DNA of 64,000 nucleotides from Lasiosphaeria ovina (Eukaryota > Ascomycota > Sordariomycetes > Sordariales > Lasiosphaeriaceae), in the NCBI GenBank assembly GCA_033439765.1, contig JAULSN010000001.1, forward strand, positions 7,130,001 to 7,194,000, given 5' to 3'. The position numbers and the translations under genes were made by a program. The notes beneath the pieces are model-generated. The model did no database searches. It saw only the letters and a list, made by a program, of their open reading frames with translations, and was not told the origin of the DNA. How positions within the stretch are numbered: the stretch's first letter is position 1; every line of letters begins with the position of its first letter. Below, in pieces: positions 53,861 through 64,000 of this stretch.

Positions 53861-56337
53861 GCATCTGGCTCATGGTACTGATGTCGCAGAGCTTTACAAA
53901 CCCTGCATTGGAGGTGTAAGCGGGCAAACCTAATCTCACACGACATGACGAGGGTTTGGCTGTAAGAGTGTTAATTTGCATGGTTTTTCTCTCCCTAACC
54001 TTGCTCTTAGGCGGAGTAACTGATGTTGGGTGGTTGTTGGCCCCCAACTTGCTTTATCAACATCGTCTTTTTAGGATCGAGTCGGTCGGATCCAGGTTCC
54101 TCGGTCGGTCGGTCGGTCGGTCGGGTTGGCCTCGCCGGAGGCTAAAGCGGTAGACAAAATAATCCCCGTTTCTTCGTGCGATATTCGGCGGCCGCAAAAC
54201 ATATACTTCCGGCGGACGGTGTTTATTTCTTCTCGGAATTTCCTTGCTCTCTCGGCAAGTCTACCGGAAAAGTAACTAGATCCAGTGTTTAGCTAGTAGC
54301 AACGATAGGATGAACTTGCGGACGTGTTCTGCTTTTCTGGGAGGTATCTAGCATTGTTCCAGCTTAGGCTGATAGTTCCTACTACCCATCTTGTCGGTGG
54401 TTATAGGGCTGGTGCTCACGAGTCCATATTCACAGTGGGCGAGAGGGTGGTCATGGTTTGCTTTGAAACTCGTGTGTTCGCTTGTCGTCTTCGGCATGTG
54501 CCGCTAGAAGACATGTACCCAGCTTCTCACTCCCCGGCACTACTCTTGACCTCCAATGGGGAATCCCGCGAAAGTACGCATAGCAAAGGCGCTCTGCGCG
54601 TACAAAGGTAGGCATGGAACCAAAACCGACTTGACAGACGGGGAAACCATTGCCCCTCTGTTTGAGAGAAAGCCGCCAGGATCTGGAAACAGAGCGGGGT
54701 GATTGCGCTAGCAAGCTGTAGCTCTTCCGATCCGATCCGCACGACGGGAAGTCGGAACCAGGCGTCCAGCTTGATAGCATTGCGCCGGAACAAAGTGCGC
54801 GCTATTAACTTGCTAGATGTCGAGACAGCTTTAATTGATTATCTGAAGAACAGTCACCAGCCTGTGTGTTGAATCACGATGCACCAATATCGCTGTCGGC
54901 GCCAAAGTGAGTCAGTTGAATGAATCGTAGACCAGTTTGATCTTTGGACGTGTTGTCGCACAGCTTGGAAGCTCTCATCGACGTCACATGAGCATGCATT
55001 AATACCCCGTGCATACCACGGTAGGGCCAGAGCTAGGGTGGGTACCGAGATGAACCGAGTACTTACTCGTATTCAATGTACCTTTGGTAGACACCTGAGC
55101 CATTATGAACCATAATTCGGTCATAGCCTGGCTGATTGGATAGAATATCTATGGAAGGTCGGTTGCATGATTTCGCGGCTTGCGCGGGTCTTCAAGTTTA
55201 CGGTTGACGTTAGCCTGCCATGCGGTTGCAATAAAACTGCAGTGGATCATGGCTGCGCTTCAACGCCATTCAAGTAACTTTCCCTGGGCTGTAGATTCCA
55301 TTATTGGGACATTGGTGAGGCGGGCTGTTTTGGGCATCCAGGGGCTGTTCCAACATCTGAACCACCTGACAGGGCGCTCCTGACACGGCTATTTTGTGAG
55401 GCTTCAGGGCTTAGGTTCTCTGTAGCAGTTGAATGGCTGGTTGAGCCTCCCTGCGGCCTGCCCGCTTGGCGCCCTGCCCTGGTGGAATTTTTCGTCATTC
55501 GGGAGCGTCAACCAATGGATCTCCACTCGGGTCGCCAAGCAAGCACCCCATCCCCATCAAAGCTTTGGCTCCGCCTTGGAAGGTCTCGTTCCACAAATTC
55601 CCAAACCGGTGACCTTGCGCCTTCTCTTGTCGCCGTCGCCGCCGCCGCCGCCGCCGCACCCACCGCTCCTCTAAACCTCCGACCCGCCTTCGACCCAACC
55701 AAGGCGCCACCTATGCGATCCGTCAACGCCAGAGCGGTTCCTGTCTCCGACATGTCTGTCTCCCTGTTCACGCCTCCCTTCTAAACGCCCTGCCAACCCA
55801 CATACCACCCACCGACCAACCTACCTTGCCTTGCCTTCTTTCTTCCCTTCTCCTGTCTTGCAAGTTTCCCTCTAGCCACCAAGCCTCCAGATATCCTATT
55901 GCTCGACGGTAGCCTCATGCAAGGCCCTTGGGCAAGCTCGACCTTCGTTCCATTCGTTCGCAACACTGTCGAATGCGCATGTAATGCGCGCAACTGTTAC
56001 ACTAGCAGCGCCAGCAGTTCCGGTCGTCTGTCTACCGGCTGTCTCCTTTCACGACGACAGCGCTGCTCCATAATCCACCCACCCCGAACCACAATCAGCA
56101 CTTTCGGTTAGAGCCTAACCTGGAGCTCGATCCAAACTTGCCGCCGCCGCCGCCGCCGCAGCTGCTGCTGCTGCTGCTGCTCGATCCTTCAGAATGTCGG
56201 CTGTATGTAGTATTCTATCCCCACGATATCAATGGGGGCTCTCAATGGGGAATCTTGGAGGCCATTACTGTTGGCAGGCAGCCGTTTCGAATTGCTGACG
56301 AGGCCTTCGTTGCCGGTTCCAACAGACACAGCCAGAC
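53861..56337. other. Long intergenic region and 5' leader of the carrier gene
   Basis: No gene is supported over 2.5 kb. (TCGG)6 lies at 54101-54124, (GCC)n near 55634-55654, (CCG)n at 56141-56158 and (CTG)n at 56160-56181. Sequence from about 55780 is pyrimidine-rich as in a long 5' UTR. ORFs across the triplet runs are low-complexity artefacts. Confidence 0.55.
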
Positions 56338-57725
56338 ATGTTGAAGGCGCCGCAGTCGCAGCCGCGGCCGCCAGCCCAGACGGTGGTGGAGGAGAATGGA
56401 CAGCAGATACAACCAACCATAGGCCCAGGCGCCAGCCCCGACCCGAACTCGATGGGACAGCGCTTTCGAGGCGTCATATCGCAGCCCGTGATCGCCGCTT
56501 TCTGCGCAGGCGGCATCGCCGGCGCTGTGTCCCGCACAGTGGTGTCGCCGCTTGAGCGCCTCAAGATTCTGTTCCAGGTCCAGAGCGCCGGGCGCGACGC
56601 CTACCAGCTCAGTGTCGGCAAGGCACTGGCCAAGATGTGGAGGGAGGAGGGTTGGCGCGGCTTTATGCGAGGCAATGGCACCAACTGCATCCGAATCGTC
56701 CCCTACTCGGCCGTCCAGTTCGGGAGTTACAATTTCTATAAGAGGGTGGGTTGTGTCCCCTTGGCACGCACGTCTTGGCTTTGGCACGCTTCAAGCACAC
56801 GAATCGAGGCTCTACCACTCAAAAAGTCCCAGCTTTGCCCCGGCTGTGTCGAAGGTTGGAAGCGTGGGATGCATAAGCCAATGTGCTAACTGGAGGCCGT
56901 TTTTCTAGAACCTTTTCGAACGGTACAATGGGGACTCGCTCACGCCTCTAGCGCGCCTGACGTGTGGCGGTATGGCCGGCATCACCTCGGTCACCTGCAC
57001 CTACCCGCTAGACATCGTGCGCACGCGGCTGTCGATCCAGTCGGCCTCATTCACAGAGCTTGGCGCAAAACCCAAGAAGCTCCCCGGGATGTGGCAGACT
57101 TTGATAACCATGTACAAGACAGAGGGAGGGGTTGTCGCACTATACCGAGGCATTGTTCCCACCGTTGCAGGCGTCGCGCCATACGTACGTTAACAACCCA
57201 AATAAAAGCCAGCGAGATGAGGATCCCTGGCGCACTCGATTGGAGCTAACCGGACGCCCGAAACAGGTGGGCCTAAACTTCATGACGTATGAGTTTGTGC
57301 GACAGTACTTGACCTTGGATGGCGAGCAGAACCCCAGTGCCGCTAGGAAGCTGGTTGCTGGCGCAGTTTCTGGAGCCGTTGCGCAAACATGCACATATCC
57401 ATTGTGAGTATCTTGCGCGCCTACGTGACATCCTGTCACATTCCCCTGGGTTTGGAGTTTTGGCTAAATGGGATTACCAAAAAGCGATGTATTACGGCGC
57501 CGGTTCCAGATCAACACCATGTCAGGCTTGGGCTATCAGTACAAGTCCATCCCGGATGCGGTCCGTATCATCGTCGCCCAGGAAGGGATCAAGGGCATGT
57601 ACAAGGGAATCGTGCCCAACCTCCTCAAGGTCGCGCCGAGCATGGCATCCAGCTGGCTCAGTTTCGAAATATGTCGGGATTTCTTCGTCAGCTTAAAGCC
57701 CGTGGAGGAGCCGCTCTTGCGATGA
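56338..57725 (+). CDS. Mitochondrial carrier, APS/PAPS-type (YPR011C-like)
   Basis: A 353-residue inner-membrane carrier with exons 56338-56745, 56909-57184, 57267-57403, 57485-57725. It has the three tandem carrier repeats with signature motifs: SPLERLKILFQ (PxD/ExxK/R form), TYPLDIVRTRL and TYPFDVLRRRF (formed across the last splice), plus GWRGFMRGNGTNCIRIVPYSAVQF. The sequence CAGGIAGAVSRTVVSPLERLKI matches the group of yeast YPR011C, which exchanges adenosine 5'-phosphosulfate and related nucleotides. That substrate is inferred from family; a coenzyme A or adenine-nucleotide carrier is the alternative. The N-terminal 40 residues are Pro/Gln-rich. Confidence 0.88.
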
Positions 57726-58725
57726 GTGTTTCTGGCCTGCCCCGACGGTCAGGACCAGAACCCTGCCAGCGCGAATATGCCATTGTGCAAAGACGACATG
57801 GCAAAAAGCATTGACACTACGTCAGTTGGGTCATTGGGTTCAGAAAACACTCGTGACGAGCAGTATTCCTGTTCAAACAGCCTTCGCATTATCCGGGAGG
57901 CTACAATAATACCAACTCGAACCCCTAATTTTACTTACAGAACCATATGGTACACTCTAGATTTATCAGACCTCGTTGGTTGAGCAAGATCGCAGTCAGT
58001 CATGGAAAAGCTAGAAACTTAGATCGAGGTTCACTCCCTGGCAGGACACTCGCAATTGGCAATGCTGCAAGCCTTCAGTCCGAAGGAAGAGGGAGAAAAG
58101 AGACGAAAGGTCGGTTCGCTTTGAACACGTGGCGCGACATTGCCGGCCTGCCCACATGATACATGCCTGGCGCTTTTCTACAGTCAGTTGTTGTATATAG
58201 ACTTGGTGGCTATCACGAATGTGTCTGCCTCTGTGTTAAACGAGACACTCGAGGACAATGGAATCCCAACGGGATATTCCAGCCCGTTTCGTGCATTTTC
58301 TGTTAGTCTAATATCGCAAAAAGCAATATGGTTGGAGTTGCATCAGCTATTGGGAAAGGAATACCTTGTATTAATCATCAATTGCATTTTCACCATTTCA
58401 TGAGGTCTCAGGATTTTTGGTGATAATTATCCCAGGTAACTTGGCAGCCAGGTGCACGCCATCAATTGATACCAAAAAGGGACTGGCCTGCAAGCAGATT
58501 ACCTAATCCCCCACTCGACAAAGACTTAACGCACAGACCACAGAGCCTTACCCTTGCATAAGAGGAAACTGCCGGCCCCGACCGCCTGCGCACACAATTC
58601 CCCACCGAGCCACCAAAAAAAATAACTTGACCTTTGCGGAACTCCCGATCTTGAATTGATCAACCACCGAACTTTTTTCGCCCATCGACTCGGATTCTGT
58701 CGACAATCCGCACGTCACCTTCACG
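57726..58725. promoter_or_regulatory. Upstream region of RPL18
   Basis: The first half is the carrier 3' side. The 58,450-58,725 stretch before RPL18 holds no ORF with a domain. I could not find a clear TATA box. Confidence 0.5.
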
Positions 58726-59831
58726 ATGGGTACGTAACCAGCAAGGTCTCTTCCGAAGCCTTTGTGTGCGAGTGGACGAGATTCTGAAATACTGTTTCTC
58801 TCTGCGAACCATGGCAAAACGAGCTGCTCCTGGTCGGGATTTCTCGCCCGTCGTCGATGGCCCTTGAGGCGCTCTTTTTTCCTCTCTCTGTCGCGCTTTC
58901 CATTTGTCTACGGACATTGGAGAGAGCGACGGAGACGAAGAAGAGCCCTGCAGCCAAACTCGACCGACGGGCGGAGTCTCTCCCAGTCGAGCACGCCAAC
59001 ATGAGCATACCCAGACCAAAAAGGCTGACTGGATTCCTTTCTGCGACTCAACAGGTATCGATCTCCGGAAGCACCACGAGCGGAACACGCACCGCAAGGC
59101 CCCCAAGAGCGACAATGTCTACCTCAAGCTCCTGGTGAAGCTTTACCGCTTCCTGGCCCGTAAGTCCCTTTTTTCCCTTTCCGAGTGCGTCACAAATGAA
59201 GACGGAGGAGAACGACCGGAAATTTTGCCTACGGGGTGCAACTGGGAGAGGATTCGTTCTCGTTTTGGATGAGGACGAAGTGGCTGACGTTTGAATTCCC
59301 GCGCTCGCAGGCCGTACCGACTCGGCCTTCAACAAGGTTGTGCTCCGCCGCCTGTTCATGAGCCGCATCAACCGCCCGCCCACCTCGCTCTCGCGCATCG
59401 CAGCCAACATCAAGAATGGCAACGAGAAGAAGACGGTCGTTGTTGTCGGCACCATCACCGATGACAACCGCCTGCTTGTCGTCCCCAAGGTGACTGTCGC
59501 TGCCCTGCGCTTCACCGCCACCGCCCGTGCCCGCATCGTCGCCGCTGGCGGCCAGGCCATCACTCTCGATCAGCTCGCTCTCGAGAAGCCCACCGGTGCC
59601 AACACTCTGCTCCTCCGTGGCCCCAAGAACTCGCGTGAGGCCGTCAAGCATTTCGGCTTCGGTCCCCACAAGCACAAGGTTCGTCTCCTGTCCATCGCCA
59701 CAAATTTCCCTGGGAATCTTGGCTAACGTGCACGTTTCTTTCGCACTTTACAGAAGCCCTATGTTCAGTCCAAGGGCCGCAAGTTCGAGAAGGCTCGTGG
59801 CCGCAGAAGGTCGCGTGGTTTCAAGGTGTAA
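58726..59831 (+). CDS. RPL18: 60S ribosomal protein L18 (eL18)
   Basis: A 184-residue protein in four exons: 58726-58729, 59055-59159, 59311-59678, 59754-59831 (555 nt). The first exon is only ATGG; joining to 59055 gives [20 protein letters not shown], the invariant eL18 start. Later landmarks are [54 protein letters not shown] and the basic tail [10 protein letters not shown]. It is part of the large ribosomal subunit and binds 25S/5.8S rRNA. The 325-nt first intron right after the start codon is usual for ribosomal protein genes. All introns are GT..AG. Confidence 0.97.
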
Positions 59832-60285
59832 GGTGTATGACCTTGATCTTGTTAGCTTTGAGAGCTGGTATGTCGTGGCGCGGGGAACAAGTCAATGGTT
59901 ATGGGGCCGGATGTGCTTTTTGGCCTTGTTATTTATCCTTCATAGCCACGGTCTGCTATTGGGCGCCTACAGTAGTTGTGCGCGCAAGGGATTTGTGCAT
60001 GGTCCCAGCGCGTGGAATGGCAGGTACATCAAAAGGGTTGTCAGTTTTTCCTAACGACAAATTGACAGGTGATTTGCTTCCACCAATATTCATGACATTC
60101 TTGCTATGCTGCTGCCCTGGGGCTACTCGTCTTTATTTTGTGATTGTATGTATCCAGCGAGAGATGTACAGTTGGTTTACGAGAGTAGGTAGGAAAGTGG
60201 TTTTACATGATGGGTGTGTACAGGGAATTTCGTCCTCTTTTTACATATTTACAATATGCAGCCGCCGTAAGTGTGGCCATGACAG
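59832..60285. other. Convergent 3' region of RPL18 and MRM2
   Basis: A 454-bp gap between two convergent genes. No gene seen; the ORFs here are out of frame and lack domains. Confidence 0.6.
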
Positions 60286-62087
60286 CTATTGTTGCTGCAC
60301 GGCGCCCTTGATATCTTCCAGGGCGATGTTGCCTTTCCGGCGTAGCGCTACAAAGTAACATTCTCGCGATTCCTAACACGTACGAAATGCAGCCTTGTTG
60401 TTAGCCGGGCCAGGTCGAAATCCTTGGTCAGGTACGGGACGGGAGGACAATTCGAAGGGAGGAAACGGAGCTTACGCTGCGTGACGACTCGGGCTTCTCG
60501 CGGTGGACCTTGGCAAACATCTTCTTGAGCGTCTTCTCAAACGCCTTGTCGTCGTCCCCCTGGTAGAACTTGCACACAAAGTGCCCGCCCGACTTGAGCG
60601 TGTCGCTGGCGAAGGACAGGGCGGCGTAGCAGAGGTCCTGTTGGCAGGGCGGGGAAGGGGGGAGGGGAGATTGGTTAGCTTCTTGTTGTCTTTTATGTGT
60701 ATTTTTTTGGTCCGAAAGTTTGGATGGTAGAGGGTGAGGTTATGGGAGGAAATTGAGGTGTGGTTGAAGATAGGTGGGCTTGATGTGAGTGAGATAAAAG
60801 ATGGTTGGGGCCGGGGATAGGAGAGAAGACAGATGAGAAGAAGAATGAGTAGTTTGTTTCAACTTACCATGCTGAACGTGTGGTCCCGGAAGGGAATGCC
60901 GCTCGTGTTCATCATCCTGCGATACGGGTTACTCAACGTCCGCACGGAATACCCGTGGATCTGGGGCCAGGGCTCTGACATGTCGCTGAGTACTACCTGC
61001 GTGCGTGCTCGGGGCGGGCCGCGGATGCGGACGTCGGCCCCAGTCTGTCAGCTCTTCTCTTCTTTGGTAATATTATCCTCCTTTTTATTCAAGGAGGGGA
61101 TTTGCTTTGCGTGGGGTTGAAAAGGGGGTGAGGAAGTAAGGGAGTGGGTTGCAAGGTTGAGAGTGAGATGAACGATGTCGGCGGGGGAAAAGAGATGCAA
61201 CGTACGTCCACCAACCGAAGGTTTTTTGCTTCCGGGTTGCTCATCTTCTTCCCGTCGTCGCCGTTGCGCTCCTCGGCCGCCGCCTGATTCCGGGCTCTTT
61301 TGCCGGATGCCGCTGACCGTGACAGGGGCGGTGACCGTGACGGCTGCGACTGCTCGGCGCCAGTATCAAGAGATGCGACCCTCTCCAGGTCTATGTAGCT
61401 CAGGCGGTCGGCAACAACCTCGCCGGCAGCAGCCCCGTCAGTCTTGGCGCCGTGTTCGGCCGGCGGTTCCGCGGGGCCAGACGAATCTGCGTCGGGGTTG
61501 GCCCCAGCGGCGGCGGCGTCGTCGTCATCGGCCTCCTTCTGGGCAGCCTGCTGGGCCTGCCACCGGCGCTCCGAGTCGATCAGGAACTGCTTCACCAGGG
61601 CCTGCACGCTGGGCTGCAAGAAATTGCCCTGGATGGTGCTGACGCCACGGGGAGGCTGGGCAGGGAGGAGGTCAATGCCGAGGATGCGGCCGTTGGGCTT
61701 TGTGCGCTCGAGGGCAACCTGCGACCAGCTGCCGGGGGCAAAGCCCAGGTCAACGACGACCTGACCCGGGTGGCTGGTGATGGCGGCGCCGTCTTCATGC
61801 TTCTGTGGCGGCAGCGGCGGCGGCTTGAAGAGGCGGTACTTCTCGTCCATCTCGAGCAGCTTGAAGGCGGCGCGGCTCTTGAGACCCTGGACGCGGGCCT
61901 CGCGGGCGAGCGAGTCGCTGCCCTGGCGCTGCTTCCATCGCGAGTTTGACGACGAGTGGCGCACGTGCACACGCAGACTTGATCCCAGAGGGGTGAGAGG
62001 AGTGAGAGGAACCAGACACCTAAGGGAGGTGAGGGTGGGAGTGAGAGTGAGGGCCCGGCATGGCGTTCGGGTCCATGGCGCCTGCAT
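60286..62087 (-). CDS. MRM2: Mitochondrial rRNA 2'-O-methyltransferase (FtsJ/RrmJ family)
   Basis: A 419-residue protein in four exons: 62087-61206, 60996-60868, 60637-60476, 60372-60286 (1,260 nt). It starts with a Thr/Leu/Arg-rich mitochondrial presequence, then SRAAFKLLEMDEKYRLF (catalytic Lys), the SAM loop VVDLGFAPGSWSQVA, LSDMSEPW (catalytic Asp), GGHFVCKFYQG (second Lys) and ESRECYFVALRRK (Glu), completing the K-D-K-E tetrad. The last residues of the tetrad come from separate exons. It methylates a uridine 2'-OH in large mitochondrial rRNA. It is unusual in a roughly 110-residue Ala/Asp/Pro-rich insert (about residues 180-290) within the Rossmann fold, almost doubling the usual core length. 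Confidence 0.92.
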
Positions 62088-63775
62088 GGATGCGACGGGC
62101 CGGTCTATCCGCCGAGTACATGTGTCGCCGGCCTTTTCGACCGAATCCGGCTATGTAAGGTACTCAAGGTATGTACAGCAGCCTCGTTGAAATGGAAAGG
62201 TGCCTGTCGAGGTTGATGAGCGCGTGGTGAGCCACAGCAGGCAAGTCTTTGGTTTCGGTGAAAACATCTCTGTAGCGCAATGCTATCGAGCCCAATAGTG
62301 TCCGTGGAGCGCTAACAGGCAGGATGCCCAGGCCTGAATGGGCAGCCCCCCCTTGATGCATAATTCTGATCGCTAACCGGTAGGTAATTACCCCAACGAC
62401 ATCTTACCAACTACCCCCTGGTTCATAGCATCAAACGACAAGTCCCAGAGAGAACACAGCCAACGACCTGTTGTCGCTGTATGTACCGAGTGCATGCAAT
62501 GGATCCAATCCCTGGATGTGAATGCTTGCCAACGTATGAGTTCAATTGCCCAACGGCTTCTCCCAAACACTTTCCTGGGAGGGAGTACCGTAAATACCCA
62601 AAGCGTACCCATCAGACGGTAACACCTACATGCAAAACTTGGAACCAAGACAGCCCCAGGTTGACGAATACAATCAGCCTACCCGGAAAAAGCAACTCCA
62701 GGTCATATGGAGGTTCTGATGAGAAGGATGTCAGGCATATACGATGCCTCTAGCTAGGTTTGTCATGTCACCAAATATGCCTGCCCTTCATAAAGATGAA
62801 CAAATAACCCGAACAGACTTTGCTTTCCCCAAGATGAAGAATCCCAGAGCTCTCTATTTTCCCCTTCAAATAGGTGCCGTGGCAACGGGCTGGACACATG
62901 CATGTCCAGCGTCGGAGGAGATGGTCAATGGAAAGTATCAGGGATCGATCTGTTTGGCTTGACTTGGGCATTTGTGGGAGAGAGAGAAGGCCCTGAGTAA
63001 GACACGATACATGCACTCCAACCCCAGAATGTCTGCTGGCCTGCGGTAGTACTTGGGGAGAATGAAAAAGGCTTTTCATAGGTAATTTTTAACGAGGAGA
63101 TAGGCTTCTACGTGGGATTCTAAAAGGGCGATTCTAGCAAGGCAGCTATTACCTCCCTCGGCGAAAAAAACGTCGAGGTTGAGTTGTAAAGTACCTGTTT
63201 CGATCTGGGAAAGTCCGCCGCTAACGAAACATTTAGGAATTGGATTGCGCTGGTGTTCTGCCGTAGGCCTTCCACGTCATCATTCTGGGATTCCTTGGAC
63301 AGCCAACGCTTTTATTATACTCATACGCTGATCAACTGCTAGCCTCTAAGATTGTTTGGGTGGCGGCTGGCCGGAACGCCATTCGTCAAGAACCCCCTTC
63401 GCCAACGAGCGCCACTCCTCGCCCGTCCTAGATCTTAACACTGGGAAGTAGGTCATTACCTCAGACCTTCCATCCCTCAGCCTCAAGACGGGTAGCAACC
63501 AAGAACCAGAAAGAGGAAGAGGCGCGCATATCAATGAGCAGTAAGGAGAAGCAAGAAGCGAGAAAGGAGACCGACGGAGAAAAGGACACGATCCGAAGTC
63601 GCGGATAAACCCATCCTCCAACCGCCCATGGTCAAGAACTCCATTCATTATTCGGGACAAACCACGCGGAAGCAAGATAAACAAGACAAACGCCCCAACG
63701 CAACACTTAACCCCTGGCACCAGACACCCTTGTCCCGTTTCCCAAAACACACGAGGCAGGCATCCAAGACCCCCT
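62088..63775. other. Intergenic stretch, no supported gene
   Basis: It contains the MRM2 promoter and then 1.5 kb with only short ORFs. A minus-strand frame at 63346-63897 ends in RSGQPPPKQS but shows no domain and competes with the frame at 63776. Confidence 0.45.
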
Positions 63776-64000
63776 CTACGTCCTCCCCCGAAAGCGCCGT
63801 GAAAATGCATCTCCAAAACTCTTCCACTTCCCCAAGAAACCCAGAATCTCTTCCCTGAGATCAATAGCCGGCCCAATATCGCAACTTCGCTCCCCACTAA
63901 TCCTACACGAAGACGAAAAACACCACGTCAAAACATGACACTCAGGCTAGGAAGCTGGCGTTGACGCCTCGCCGGTCGCGCTTGAGGGGCGAGAAGGCGG
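63776..64000 (-). CDS. Possible 3' end of a minus-strand gene at the window edge
   Basis: A minus-strand segment from about 63896 to TAG at 63776 has normal-looking composition (CDIGPAIDLREEILGFL, WKSFGDAFSRRF). A second segment entering from 64000 reads FSPLKRDRRGVNASFLA and stops at 63942. They could be two exons, or the second could be the true end. Too little is visible to name it. Confidence 0.25.

Noticed and set aside
55480..55790. ORFs across the GCC and CTG triplet runs before the carrier gene
   Set aside because: Low-complexity readings in several frames, no domain, located in a pyrimidine-rich leader.

Overview
The window looks like nuclear DNA of a filamentous ascomycete, most likely a Sordariomycete and perhaps Sordariales (inference). 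Genes carry short introns of 50-160 nt with GT..AG ends and CTAAC-type branch sites. The gene families are typical of moulds: HET-domain protein, Zn2Cys6 regulator, Fot1/pogo transposon. Transposon copies show C-to-T changes at CpA, the signature of repeat-induced point mutation (RIP).

Accessory part, about 1-31.4 kb. It opens with a HET-ankyrin-WD40 gene (284-3547) whose WD40 array ends in a CAG-to-TAG stop and then runs into a dead Fot1/pogo transposase (about 3663-6758). That relic is split by a 1,639-bp insertion (4129-5767) with a perfect TGGCC target duplication. Next come a broken hypothetical gene, a C2H2 zinc-finger gene, a Zn2Cys6 regulator, a secreted serine hydrolase and two overlapping coiled-coil/proline-rich ORFs. 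The main structure is a nest at 17.8-29.6 kb: a trypsin-like protease-fold gene is split by a 9.8-kb LTR retrotransposon (19637-29437, duplication AAACT). That element has only gag, and its gag is itself split by a 6.75-kb chromodomain Ty3/gypsy element in antisense (21130-27878, duplication GCACC) saturated with RIP-type mutations. A conserved single-pass membrane protein gene with one in-frame TAA follows (30129-31433).

Core part, about 31.7-62.1 kb, has intact housekeeping genes with assigned exons: SRAP abasic-site protein, RNA polymerase III largest subunit, DDHD phospholipase, RING-ankyrin protein, fimbrin, sterol/diacylglycerol O-acyltransferase of the MBOAT class, an SR splicing factor, a mitochondrial carrier, ribosomal protein L18 and mitochondrial 2'-O-methyltransferase Mrm2. 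Here exon lengths sum to whole codons at every gene. The right edge probably holds the 3' end of another minus-strand gene.

I saw no rRNA, convincing tRNA or CRISPR array. The most unusual items are the nested retroelements (a gag-only LTR element with a half-tRNA type primer site, and a chromodomain element whose core is saturated with RIP while its LTRs are nearly identical), the HET-ankyrin-WD40 architecture without a NACHT domain, and the unassigned 1.64-kb insertion.
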